From assembly GCA_963765875.1 (NCBI GenBank), contig CAVXYK010000006.1, forward strand, positions 1-64,000: a stretch of DNA of 64,000 nucleotides, given 5' to 3'. This document shows positions 38,029 through 48,859 of this stretch, piece after piece (within the stretch, counting starts at the first letter, position 1; each line of letters opens with the position of its first letter). This DNA comes from JAWKOK01 sp963765875 (GTDB lineage: Bacteria > Chloroflexota > Anaerolineae > Caldilineales > Caldilineaceae). Below the pieces are notes generated by a model. It made no database searches. It worked only from the letters and a program-made list of their open reading frames with translations, and was not told where the DNA came from. A program made the translations under genes and the position numbers.

Positions 38029-41000
38029 ATGAAGAATCTATCGATGCCCATGCGAGACCTACAGTTCAGCACCAACAAGCGTCGTCAAGTCCTACAGCCC
38101 TGGGCAGGGATTCCCGCCGCCCTCGGCCTCCTTGCAATCGTACTCTTGTTCAGCCTGGTCTGGCCAACCTGGTCAGCCAATGCTCAAAGCGACGGCGTTC
38201 AGGCATCCCTGGTGAGCCAGGCGGCATCACCTTCTGGGGCATTGGCGGCAATGCCCAGCTGGTCCGTGACAAGCGAATTGGGTCAAGCCCGACAACTCCA
38301 CAGTTCGACGTTGCTGCCGAATGGTTTGGTACTGGTTGCAGGTGGCAACAACGGCTTTGACAACGTCCTCAAGAGTGCCGAGTTGTACAATCCGGCAACA
38401 GGGAAGTGGACGGCTACCGGAGAGATGAGTGCAGCGCGTGAAAGCCACAGCGCGACGATGCTGCCGAACGGTAAGGTGTTGGTTGCCGGAGGAGCGGATG
38501 AAAGCGGTGCGCTCAAGAGCGCAGAACTGTATGATCCGGCGACGGGCCAGTGGAGCGCCGGCGGAGAGATGACCACTGTGCGCTTCTCCCATACCGCCAC
38601 GTTGCTGACCAACGGACTGGTCTTGGTCGCCGGGGGTGGAAATGGCAGCACCCAACTTAAGAGTGCGGAACTGTTTGACCCGGCAAGAGGGAAGTGGACA
38701 GCCACAGAGGGTATGATCGGCGATCGCCTGTGGCACACTGCTACGCTGCTGCCAAATGGGCAGGTATTGATAGCGGGGGGCTTCACAGGTGTTGTGTCCA
38801 TAGTGGACCGCCACAGGGGATATGGCAGGTGCGCGCCACTATCACACTGCCACGCTGTTGCCGAATGGATTGGTACTCGTTGCAGGCGGGGGGACCGGGT
38901 TCAACTTCGTTGACACTGCGGAGCTCTATGACAGCGTTTCGGGAACATGGAGCGATACCACAGGGACGTTGACTGCGCAGCGGACAAATCACAGCGCAAC
39001 GATGTTGGCGAATGGGCGAGTGCTGATCGTCGGCGGGGGACCGAGCGGCGGCAGCGTCGCTGTTGGAGAATTGTACGATCCTACGTCGCAGACCTTTAGT
39101 GCGATCGCGGGCGGTTCGATTCCTATGCGCCAAGATCACACTGCGACCTTGCTGCCCGGTGGTCGGGTACTAACTGCAGGCGGGAACAACATTGGCACAG
39201 GACGCACCAACGCAGAGCTCTATGACCCCTTGGCAGCGAAATGGACGCCCACGGGGTCGTTGTCCACCACAAGATATGGCCATACCCTTACCCTCCTGCC
39301 AAATGGTCACGTGTTGGTTGCCGGCGGCGACGACAGCGACGGCGAGCGCGGAAGTGCGGAGCTCTACGACCCCGCAGCAAAAACCTGGAGCGAAACAGGA
39401 AGCATGGCTCAGGCCCGCGGCTATCATAGCGCCACACTACTACCCAATGGCAAGGTGCTGGTCGCCGGGGGCTTCAAAGAGGGCACTGGATGGAGCAAGG
39501 GTGCTGAGTTGTATGACCCCGCCACTGGCGCCTGGACCGCAACCGGCAGTTTGAATGTAGCTCGCAGCGATCACAGTGCGACGTTACTTGCCGACGGGCG
39601 CGTTCTGGTCGCAGGAGGAGAAGGAACCGGCGACTATCTTGACAGTGCGGAGATTTACGATCCGGAGACAGGGAAGTGGACCGTCACTGGACAAATGACC
39701 AATCGACGCGGTTTCCACGGCGCGACCCTTCTGACCAACGCCAAGGTGTTGGTTTCGGGTGGTTTCAATGACGCCTACCTTGCCGGTGTAGAACTGTATG
39801 ATCCGGCCACTGGCCTATGGAGCAATGCAAAAGACCTGAATGCCGCACGCAGCTCTCATAGCGCAACGTTGCTACCCAGTGGACAGGTGCAGGTCGCGGG
39901 CGGCGGGAACGGGGGCGGGTATCCGGCCAGTGGCGAGGTTTACGACCCGACGATCGATGACTGGAGTGACACTAGCCCGCTCACAACGCCGCGCCGAAAC
40001 CACAGCGCCACGTTGCTCGACAGTGGACAGGTGTTGGTTGTAGGCGGGGAAGTCGCAAGCGGCTATCTCGCTGACGCCGAGCTCTTTGATCCGGCGTCGA
40101 AATCTTGGCTCTCCGCAGGCAGCATGAACACCGCCCGCGATCTTCACCGGGCGACGTTGCTGCTAGATGGACAGGTGCTGGTTGCCGGCGGGCAGGGGAC
40201 AGGAGGCAGCGGTGTGGGCAACGCAGATCTTTACGACCTGGGCCTGGGCTTTCAGCCGGCCTGGCGACCGCTGCTGGGCTCGGCCACGACGCCCCTCTCG
40301 ACGGGGGATACGCTCATGGCGGTCGGAGCGGGTTGGCGCGGGTTTGGCAATACCGAAGCTGCAGGCGGCGGCCCAAACAGCTCGGCTACCAACTTCCCAT
40401 TGGTTCAGCTCTATCGACTGGAGGGGGGACAGACACTCTGGCTGCCGACTGCGACGTTCAGCGAAACCGAGCTGAGCACGCACGCCCTGCCTGACTTTCC
40501 GCAGGGACACGCACGGGTGGCGATCTTCGTCAACGGAATCCCCAGTCAGGCACGCGTCATTCTGATCACCAAGAACTACACAATCAGCCCGACGGCGGGA
40601 CCCAACGGGACCATTTCGCCGGGTACGGCCCAACAAGTCAACGCCGGTGAGGACATTACCTTCACGATTGCAGCGGCGACCGGATACCAGATCAATGATG
40701 TAAGGGTCGACGGCGTTTCACAAGGCGCAGTCAGTAGCTACACCTTCACCGATGTCAACGCCGACCACGCCATTGACGCTACGTTTGCCATAAACCGCTA
40801 CGCGTTGGACGTCAAGAAATCTGGAGACGGCACTGGATCGGTCAGCAGCGCGCCGGAGGGCATAAACTACGGAAACGACTGCACCGAGGAGTACGACCAC
40901 GGCACGGCGGTCACACTCAACGCCCAGGCCGATGCCGGTTCCGCCTTCTCCGGATGGAGCGGAGCCTGTGACACTGACGGCAAGGTGGTCATGAATGGTG

Positions 41001-41539
41001 ACAAGAGCTGCACGGCAACCTTCACCGTCAACAGTTATGTCCTGGAGATCAAGAAGGCTGGAGACGGCAGTGGTTCGGTCAGCAGCACACCGAGCGGCAT
41101 CTCCTGTGGTTCCACGTGCAGCAAGGAGTATGACCACGGCGCCGTGGTCAGGCTCACAGCCAGAACCGACGCCGGTTCCGCCTTCTCCGGATGGAGCGGA
41201 GCCTGTGACGCCGACGGCAAGGTGGTCATGAATGGTGACAAGAGCTGCACGGCAACCTTCACCGCCAAGCGCTACACTCTAGCCCCAACGGCAGGCTCTA
41301 ACGGCAGCATCAGCCCTGGCACGGACCAGATCGTAGAATATGGCGAGTCGCAGACGTTCACGATTACACCAGACTCCGGCTTTCGCATCGAAGATGTACG
41401 GGTGGATGGTGTCTCACAGGGAGCACAGGGCGAGTTTGTTTTCTCGAATGTAGACGCCGACCACACCATCGAGGCATTCTTCGTAGCCAAATCAACTGAA
41501 ACTGAGATCCAGATCTACTTGCCGCTCATCAACAGATAA
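38029..41539 (+). CDS. secreted kelch/galactose-oxidase-like propeller with InlB-type C-terminal repeats, frame disrupted
   Basis: About 1,170 residues in two frames. ATG at 38029 follows AAGGA; LGLLAIVLLFSLVWPTW is the signal peptide. About 14 repeats of SAELYDPATGKWTATG, R-H-ATLLPNGKVLVAGG form one or two kelch propellers. Near 38790 one repeat is short by about 10 residues and the frame changes. Residues after about 40,560 bases are four InlB-B-type beta domains (YTISPTAGPNGTISPGT, VSSTPSGISCG, FSGWSGACD), two of them nearly identical, with paired Cys. The chain ends ETEIQIYLPLINR. Extracellular carbohydrate or protein binding is likely; copper-site residues of galactose oxidase were not identified. 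Confidence 0.83.
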
Positions 41540-41618
41540 AGGCCTCGCAAGAACGCGTGCGTGTCAACACCATAGGCGGCAAGATTCCGTAGTTTGACCC
41601 CAGAAAACAGCTTCTCCA

Positions 41619-41684
41619 AAGTGCCAGGCACTGGCCGGACGATGTTCGGCCATACAGACTATATGTGGCCAGTGCCTGGCACTT
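41619..41684. repeat. 18-bp inverted repeat AAGTGCCAGGCACTGGCC
   Basis: Arms 41619-41636 and 41667-41684 are exact complements around a 30-base loop; the GTGCCAGGCAC core is itself a palindrome. It is followed near 41711-41755 by CTCTGTGAACTCTGCG and CTCCGTGCCTCCGTGGTGA, a second dispersed-looking intergenic sequence. Confidence 0.7.
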
Positions 41685-41796
41685 GCATAGACGTAGATGG
41701 AAAGCGCTTTTCCTCTGTGAACTCTGCGCTTTCTCCGTGCCTCCGTGGTGAAACGAACCCTTTTTGTAGCAGAGCCATCTATAACCAAAAAACCAA

Positions 41797-41826
41797 TTGA
41801 CAGCACCGAACGCTTCATGCTACACT
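41797..41826 (+). promoter_or_regulatory. sigma-70-type promoter upstream of LacI-family gene
   Basis: TTGACA at 41797-41802, 18-base spacer, TACACT at 41821-41826. Just downstream, two copies of GCGCATAC and the dyad-like GCGCATACGTGTGCGC (41842-41860) may be an operator for the regulator itself. Confidence 0.55.
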
Positions 41827-41950
41827 TCGCGCATACATGTTGCGCATACGTGTGCGCGATCAACACATAGCTTCTCTTGTTGCGCCGACCCTTTCAAAAG
41901 TCGTTTCACGATCTGATAGATAAGCCGTTTCACACCTGGGCGAAATCTTC

Positions 41951-42988
41951 GTGGCAAAAAAACGTGTCTCCATCAAAGACATCGCACAGCTTGCCGGTGT
42001 CTCCCATCCGACGGTGAGCCGCGCACTGCGCGGCGAAGGTCGAATGGCCGAGAAGACTCGTTCTCGAATTCGCACGATCGCCAGCGAACTCGGCTACTCG
42101 CCCAGCATGATTGCACGCGGTCTCGTTTCAAAGCGCAGCTACACTGTGGGCCTGGTCATCAACAACCTGGCCGACCCCTTCAACAGCGAAGTCGCTGAAG
42201 GGCTAGAGCATGAGGCCCTGCGCAACAACTACAGCATCCTCCTGGCGACGGCCACACTTGATCCCGATCGCGAATTCGAAGTCGTGCGCCACTTTCAGAG
42301 CCGGCAGGTTGACGGCATCATCGTCTCCTCCAGCATGGTCGGCAATCGCTATGCCGCTCTGCTGCAGGAGACCGGTATCCCCATCGTGCTCATCAACACC
42401 CAGGCCGAAGGCGACAACATGCACGCCGTCCTACACGACGACTATGGCGGCATGTGCAAGGTCGTGAAACACCTGATTGGCCGTGGCTATCAGCGCATTG
42501 CACATATCGGCAATGCAGACGGCGGAAAAACACTCGATGAGCGTCGCCAGGCCTGGCAGGATACGCTGACGGCTGCCGGCCTGGAGCCTGAGCTATTCGT
42601 CATAGGCAGCAATGGACGTTTTGAAGGCGGCGTCGAGGGCACGCAGAAGCTGCTCCCCGCTGCAGATCAGCTATGGGGCCGACCGCCCGATGCCATCTGT
42701 TGCTACAACGACACCATGGCGACCGGCGCGCTGACCGTCCTGCACAACCGCGGCCATCGCATTCCCGACGAGATCGCCATCACCGGCTTCGACGATGTCG
42801 AATTTGCCGCCTACCTGGAACCCCCGCTCACTTCATTGAGGCAACCTCGCCGCCAGATGGGCGAGTCGGCCATGCGCCTGATTTTGGAGCTCATCGGTTC
42901 AAAAGACCCGGCGGCGCGGCGCGAGCAGATGATTCTGCCGGGCGAGCTGGTCGTACGACGGTCGACGGCTGACGAGCGATTCGGGTGA
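41951..42988 (+). CDS. LacI-family transcriptional regulator of the inositol operon
   Basis: 345 residues starting with GTG. The DNA-binding domain is SIKDIAQLAGVSHPTVSRAL followed by the hinge helix region SPSMIARGLVSKRSY; the rest is a periplasmic-binding-protein-like sensor (VGLVINNLADPFNSEVAEG, DGIIVSSSMVGNRYAAL, YQRIAHIGNADGG, DAICCYNDTMATGALTVL, AITGFDDVEFAAYLEPPLTS). It lies 175 bases before iolB on the same strand, so it most likely controls the iol genes; the classic regulator in Bacillus is the DeoR-type IolR instead. Ligand is probably an inositol or sugar-derived pathway metabolite. Confidence 0.88.
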   Translation: MAKKRVSIKDIAQLAGVSHPTVSRALRGEGRMAEKTRSRIRTIASELGYSPSMIARGLVSKRSYTVGLVINNLADPFNSEVAEGLEHEALRNNYSILLATATLDPDREFEVVRHFQSRQVDGIIVSSSMVGNRYAALLQETGIPIVLINTQAEGDNMHAVLHDDYGGMCKVVKHLIGRGYQRIAHIGNADGGKTLDERRQAWQDTLTAAGLEPELFVIGSNGRFEGGVEGTQKLLPAADQLWGRPPDAICCYNDTMATGALTVLHNRGHRIPDEIAITGFDDVEFAAYLEPPLTSLRQPRRQMGESAMRLILELIGSKDPAARREQMILPGELVVRRSTADERFG

Positions 42989-43163
42989 CAGGGTGAGAGG
43001 GGCAACATGGCGACAGCCTCTTCGTCATCCTGAACGGGTATGCACAAGCAACTTGATGTTGAAGAGCATCCAGTGAAAGATCTTTACTGACTTGCCCAAG
43101 GCCCATCGCTTGTACCCGCGATCTGTGGTCTGGCAACATTCATAAAGAACAGGAGAACTGCCC

Positions 43164-44057
43164 ATGCAATACACCAGCGAGAACATCCTCGTCCACCCAT
43201 TCGAAGCCGGCGTTGTCGACGACCCGGACCTGCTCCTGTCGGTCACGCCGGAGGATGCGGGCTGGGACTTCATCTCCTTTCAGGCGCGACGCCTGGCCGC
43301 TGGCGAGTCTTGGTCCTTCGAAAGCGGAGAGAACGAACTGGCCATCGTCAACTTGACCGGCACCTACAACGTCACGTCGTCACGCGGGGAATGGCAGGGA
43401 ATCGGCGGGCGCGAGAACGTCTTCGCCTCTGCGGCCCACGCGCTCTATCTGCCGCGGCGGACCGAGTTCACTATCACGGCGGATGTTGGCGGCGAGTTTG
43501 CAGTCACCTGGGTACCGACTGACGTGGATCACAAGCCATGGCTGATCAGGCCGGATGACGTGCCGGTGGCCATCCGTGGCGGCGACAACGTCAGCCGCCA
43601 GATCAATGATCTGCTGCCGCCCGGCTCGCCCGTCCATCGGCTGGTGCTGGTCGAGGTCTACACCCCCTCGGGCAACTGGAGCAGCTATCCTGGTCACAAG
43701 CACGACGTTCACATTGAAGACGCCGACGGCACCCTGATCGAGGCCGACCTGGAAGAGGTCTACTACTACCGGATCGACAAGCCAGACGGCTACGCCTACC
43801 AACGGGTCTACACCGACGAAGGCTCGCCGTTGCACCAAGCGGGCTACCCCATTGACGCGCTGGTCTGTGCCCGTGACGGCGATGCCGTGCTCGTACCCGA
43901 AGGCTACCATCCCGTAACAAGCGCACCCGGCTACACCACCTACTATCTCAACGTCCTCGCCGGCAGCGCTCAAAGCCTGGCTAATCAGGATGATCCCAAA
44001 GCGACGTGGGTGAAGGAGACGTATGTGGGCGTGGATGAGCGGTTGCCGTTGTATTGA
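43164..44057 (+). CDS. iolB: 5-deoxy-glucuronate isomerase
   Basis: 297 residues, complete IolB (KduI/IolB cupin family), which converts 5-deoxy-D-glucuronate to 2-deoxy-5-keto-D-gluconate in inositol breakdown. Visible features: two beta-barrel halves, LYLPRRTEFTITADVGGEF in the first, and the metal site PSGNWSSYPGHKHDVH plus LEEVYYYRIDKPDGYAYQRVY in the second; VPEGYHPVTSAPGYTTYYL closes the barrel. ATG at 43164 follows AGGAGAACTGCC. First structural gene of the iol operon; 113 bases to iolC hold a G-rich inverted repeat. Confidence 0.93.
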   Translation: MQYTSENILVHPFEAGVVDDPDLLLSVTPEDAGWDFISFQARRLAAGESWSFESGENELAIVNLTGTYNVTSSRGEWQGIGGRENVFASAAHALYLPRRTEFTITADVGGEFAVTWVPTDVDHKPWLIRPDDVPVAIRGGDNVSRQINDLLPPGSPVHRLVLVEVYTPSGNWSSYPGHKHDVHIEDADGTLIEADLEEVYYYRIDKPDGYAYQRVYTDEGSPLHQAGYPIDALVCARDGDAVLVPEGYHPVTSAPGYTTYYLNVLAGSAQSLANQDDPKATWVKETYVGVDERLPLY

Positions 44058-44060
44058 CTA

Positions 44061-44152
44061 GGGAATGGGGATCGGGAGTAGGGATTGGGAGTAGGAGCGT
44101 GTTGACCATTGAACCCGATCCCCAGTCACCAATCCCCATTCCCCATTCCCCA
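44061..44152. repeat. G-rich imperfect inverted repeat between iolB and iolC
   Basis: Left part has GGGAATGGGG, GGGATTGGGAGTAGG; right part has CCAATCCCCATTCCCCATTCC. The two are near-complementary, forming a long imperfect hairpin just before the iolC RBS. Confidence 0.7.
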
Positions 44153-44170
44153 ACACTGGAGAACCACACA

Positions 44171-45184
<1,014 letters not shown>

Positions 45185-45195
45185 GGGGAGCGAAC

Positions 45196-47088
45196 ATGGA
45201 CAACAGAACGATACGCTTGACGATGGCGCAGGCCATTGTCAAGTTCTTGGACAGTCAATACACCGAACGCGACGGCGTCGAGCACAAGTTCTTCGCCGGC
45301 TGCTTCGGCATCTTTGGCCACGGCAACGTGGCAGGGATGGGGCAGGCGCTTCAGCAGTACCCAGGGTTCCGCTACTACCAGACGCGCAACGAGCAGGCCA
45401 TGGTTCACACAGCCGCGGCATTTGCCAAGCAGAGTAACCGACTGCGCACGCTGGCCTGCACCAGTTCCATCGGCCCCGGCGCAACCAACATGGTGACCGC
45501 GGCAGCCGGGGCCACCATCAACCGGGTGCCGGTGCTGCTGCTGCCGGGCGACATCTTCGCACGGCGCAACACGGCTCCCCTGCTGCAACAGGTTGAGTTC
45601 GAGCACAGCCAAGACATCTCCGCCAACGATAGTTTCAAGCCGGTCAGCCGCTACTGGGACCGCTTCTACCGACCCGAGCAGATTATCACGGCGTTGCCGG
45701 AAGCGATGCGCGTGCTCACCAGCCCGGCCGACACCGGCGCTGTCACCCTCTGCCTACCTCAGGATGTGCAGGTTGAGGCGTACAACTTCCCTGTCGAGCT
45801 TTCCGAGAAGCGCGTCTGGCGTGTGCCCCGCAACAGGCCCGATCTGGCTAGCCTGACCCAGGCCGTCGAGTGGATCAAAAACGCCAAGACGCCCATGATC
45901 ATCGCCGGCGGCGGCGTCCACTACAGCGAGGCCGACGACGCATTGACGGCCATCGTGGACCAGACGGGCATTCCGGTTGGTGAGACCATGGCCGGCAAGG
46001 GCAGTCTGCGCTATGACCATCCGCTCTGTCTCGGAGCGGTGGGCGCAACGGGCACGTCGGCGGCCAACATCATGGCCAAGCAGGCCGACCTGATCATCGG
46101 CATCGGCACGCGCTACAGCGACTTCACGACCAGCAGCAAGACGCAATTCGAGCATCCGGACGTGCGCTTCATCAACATCAACGTGGCCGAGTTCGATGCC
46201 TACAAGCATTCGGCGTTGCCGCTGGTGGGCGATGCCCGGGCGACCCTGGGCGAGTTGTCCAAGGCCCTGGAGGGCTTCAGAGTCGATGAGGCGTACAGTG
46301 CCGAGGCCGGTCGACTGCACAACGAGTGGGAAAGCGAAGTCGATCGACTCTACGCCATCAAGACCGCCGAAAGCGGACTGCCCTTCCAGGGTGGCCTCAT
46401 CGGTGCGGTCAACGACACCGGCGATCCCGACGCGGTCATGGTCGGCGCTGCCGGCAGCCTACCGGGCGACATGCACAAGCTCTGGCGCAGTCGCCACCCC
46501 AAGCAGTTTCACCTTGAATACGGCTACAGTTGCATGGGCTACGAGATCGCAGGCGGGCTGGGCGTGAAAATGGCCAACCCGGAGCGAGAGGTCTATGTGA
46601 TGCTGGGCGACGGCAGCTACCTGATGATGGCCCAGGAGATTATCACCTCGGTTCAAGAGAAGCAGAAGCTGACCATTGTTTTGATGAACAACAACGGCTA
46701 TCGCAGCATCGGCGCGCTTTCGAGGTCCCTGGGCCAGGAGGGCTTCGGCACCCGCTACGCCTTCCCACATGAAGGGGTCCTGCCGACCGACGACGGCGGC
46801 TACGACGCCGTGGAGACGCTGCCCGTCGACCTGGTGGCCAACGCACGCAGCCTGGGCGCCTATGTCATCGAATGCGAGAGCTATGAGGATGTGGTCGCCG
46901 CACTTCAGAAAGCCAAGGAGATCGAACGGACGACCGTCATCTACGTTGAGAACGACCGCTACCTGGGCGTCCCTGGCTACGAGTCCTGGTGGGACGTGCC
47001 CATCGCCGAAGTCAGTGAATCCGATGCGGTCAATGCAGCGCGTGAAGAGTGGGAAGAGATGCGCGAGCGCGAGCGGTATTTCTTGTAA
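45196..47088 (+). CDS. iolD: 3D-(3,5/4)-trihydroxycyclohexane-1,2-dione hydrolase
   Basis: 630-residue thiamine-diphosphate enzyme that opens the ring of the diketo-inositol intermediate. N-terminal pyrimidine-binding part has FGHGNVAGMGQAL and RNEQAMVHTAAAFAKQ (activating Glu). The central domain has IAGGGVHYSEADDAL; the C-terminal cofactor part has GYSCMGYEIAGGLGVKMA and LGDGSYLMMAQEIITS with MNNNGYRSIG (GDG...NN ThDP/Mg motif). Length and order match IolD. ATG at 45196 follows GAGGGGAG. Followed by 163 bases containing an inverted repeat, then iolA. Confidence 0.94.
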   Translation: MDNRTIRLTMAQAIVKFLDSQYTERDGVEHKFFAGCFGIFGHGNVAGMGQALQQYPGFRYYQTRNEQAMVHTAAAFAKQSNRLRTLACTSSIGPGATNMVTAAAGATINRVPVLLLPGDIFARRNTAPLLQQVEFEHSQDISANDSFKPVSRYWDRFYRPEQIITALPEAMRVLTSPADTGAVTLCLPQDVQVEAYNFPVELSEKRVWRVPRNRPDLASLTQAVEWIKNAKTPMIIAGGGVHYSEADDALTAIVDQTGIPVGETMAGKGSLRYDHPLCLGAVGATGTSAANIMAKQADLIIGIGTRYSDFTTSSKTQFEHPDVRFININVAEFDAYKHSALPLVGDARATLGELSKALEGFRVDEAYSAEAGRLHNEWESEVDRLYAIKTAESGLPFQGGLIGAVNDTGDPDAVMVGAAGSLPGDMHKLWRSRHPKQFHLEYGYSCMGYEIAGGLGVKMANPEREVYVMLGDGSYLMMAQEIITSVQEKQKLTIVLMNNNGYRSIGALSRSLGQEGFGTRYAFPHEGVLPTDDGGYDAVETLPVDLVANARSLGAYVIECESYEDVVAALQKAKEIERTTVIYVENDRYLGVPGYESWWDVPIAEVSESDAVNAAREEWEEMRERERYFL

Positions 47089-47095
47089 GAACCTT

Positions 47096-47208
47096 GTCAC
47101 AGATTGACACAGATAAAAAAAGATGGGCCACAGATGGCCAGATGGGCAACACGGGATATCTAAAAAGCATCTGTGGAAATCTGCTCTTCATCTGTGTAAA
47201 TCTGTGAC
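47096..47208. repeat. CACAGAT-type inverted repeat between iolD and iolA
   Basis: Arms 47096-47114 and 47190-47208 (ATCTGTGTAAATCTGTGAC) pair with a single mismatch; the space between has further CACAGAT and ATCTGTGG copies. A related run (CGCAGACGGACGCAGATAAA) occurs near 61478-61502. Confidence 0.7.
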
Positions 47209-47251
47209 GAAAAAGGCCCTTCCACGTTCAATCGGAACCAGGAGGTTCAAC

Positions 47252-48730
47252 TTGACCAACAGCAAACAACTACTCAACTTCATCGGCGGCGAATGGAAAC
47301 GCTCCAGCGCGGCCGACTACATCGACATGATCAACCCGGCCTCGGCCGAGACGATTTCTGCGGTGCCCATGTCGCCGGGCGGCGAGGTCGATCTGGCCGT
47401 GCAGACGGGGCAGACGGCTTTTCAAGAGTGGCGCAACACGCCGGTCGTGGATCGCATTCAGTATCTGTTCCGCTTCAAGATGTTGCTGGAAGAGCATCTG
47501 GATGAGATTGCTAGACTGATCACCATTGAGTGTGGCAAGACATTGGCCGAGAGCGTCGGCGAGATGCGCCGCGGCATTGAGAATGTCGAAGTTGCCTGCG
47601 GTGCGCCGATCCTGATGCAGGGGTACAACAACGAGGACATCGCCTCGGGCATCGACGAGCATATGATCCGCCAGCCGCTGGGCGTGGTGGCCGCCATCAC
47701 ACCCTTTAACTTCCCCGGCATGATTCCGCTCTGGTTCCTGCCCTATGCGGTGGCCTCCGGCAACTGCTTCATCCTCAAGCCCAGTGAAAAGGTCTCGTCC
47801 TCCAGCCAACGGCTCTTCCAACTGCTGGACGAAGCCGGCTTCCCGCCGGGCGTGGTCCAGTTGGTCAACGGCGGCAAGGAGACGGTCGACGCACTGCTCG
47901 ATCATCCGGGCGTGCGTGCCATCAGCTTTGTCGGCTCAACGCCTGTGGCCAGATATGTCTACGGCCGAGCCACGGCCAACGGCAAACGCGCCCAATGTCA
48001 GGGCGGAGCCAAGAATCCAGTCGTCATCATGCCCGATGCCGACATGGAGATGACGGCCAAGATCATGGCCGACTCGGCCTTCGGCTGTGCAGGTCAGCGC
48101 TGCCTGGCCGCCTCGGTCGCCATCACCGTGGGCGAAGCCAAGCAGGAGTTTACCGGGATGATGGCCGACGTTGCAACCAGTCGCCAGGTCGGCTTCGGCC
48201 TCGATGAAGGCACGCAGATGGGGCCGGTCATCACGTCTGAGAGCAAAGAGCGTATCGAGGGCCTGATCGGGAAAGGTGCGAGCCAAGGGGCCGACCTCCT
48301 GGTGGACGGTCGCGGCAAGTCAGTCGGTGACTACGATGACGGCTTCTGGGTCTTCCCGACCATTCTCGACAACGTAGACCCGCGCAGCGAGATTGCATCG
48401 ACAGAGATATTCGGCCCGGTGCTCAGCCTCATGCACGCAGAGACGGTCGACGAAGCCATTGCCCTGGTCAACGGGCGGGCATACGGCAACATGGCCTGCA
48501 TCTTCACCAGCAGCGGCTTCGTGGCGCGCAAGTTCCGCAATGAGGCTGACGCGGGCAATATCGGCATCAACATCGGCGTGGCTGCGCCCATGGCCTTCTT
48601 CCCCTTCAGCGGCTGGAACGAGAGCTTCTTCGGCGACCTCCACGCCCAGTCCCGCCACGGCATCGAGTTCTACACACAAACGAAGGTGGTGGTGGAACGC
48701 TGGCCGAGGGATTGGAGTCGGCAGTTTTGA
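47252..48730 (+). CDS. iolA: methylmalonate/malonate semialdehyde dehydrogenase (acylating)
   Basis: 492-residue aldehyde dehydrogenase of the IolA/MmsA type, which makes acetyl-CoA (or propionyl-CoA) from the semialdehyde with CoA and NAD. Motifs: NFIGGEWKRSS near the start, ITPFNFPGMIPLWFLPYA, FVGSTPVARYVYGR, GAKNPVVIMPDADME, GCAGQRCLAASVA (catalytic Cys), STEIFGPVLSLMHAETVDEA and FFPFSGWNESFFGDLHAQ. Starts with TTG at 47252, chosen because a perfect AGGAGG lies 6 bases upstream and the family begins here; the longer frame reads through the repeat. Confidence 0.92.
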   Translation: MTNSKQLLNFIGGEWKRSSAADYIDMINPASAETISAVPMSPGGEVDLAVQTGQTAFQEWRNTPVVDRIQYLFRFKMLLEEHLDEIARLITIECGKTLAESVGEMRRGIENVEVACGAPILMQGYNNEDIASGIDEHMIRQPLGVVAAITPFNFPGMIPLWFLPYAVASGNCFILKPSEKVSSSSQRLFQLLDEAGFPPGVVQLVNGGKETVDALLDHPGVRAISFVGSTPVARYVYGRATANGKRAQCQGGAKNPVVIMPDADMEMTAKIMADSAFGCAGQRCLAASVAITVGEAKQEFTGMMADVATSRQVGFGLDEGTQMGPVITSESKERIEGLIGKGASQGADLLVDGRGKSVGDYDDGFWVFPTILDNVDPRSEIASTEIFGPVLSLMHAETVDEAIALVNGRAYGNMACIFTSSGFVARKFRNEADAGNIGINIGVAAPMAFFPFSGWNESFFGDLHAQSRHGIEFYTQTKVVVERWPRDWSRQF

Positions 48731-48737
48731 GAAAACG

Positions 48738-48837
48738 GTGGGGCAGTAGGGATGTAGGGTTGTGGGGAAGTAGGGGGTTGCCAATGTCGTCGGCGTCATC
48801 CCTGCCTCCCCACAACCCCACTGCCCTACATCCCCAC
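48738..48837. repeat. G-rich imperfect inverted repeat downstream of iolA
   Basis: GTGGGGCAGTAGGGATGTAG and onward at 48738 pairs imperfectly with CCCACAACCCCACTGCCCTA and onward ending at 48837. Same design as the hairpin at 44061 but different words. Confidence 0.65.
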
Positions 48838-48859
48838 TCTTTGGAAAGGCACGACAGAC

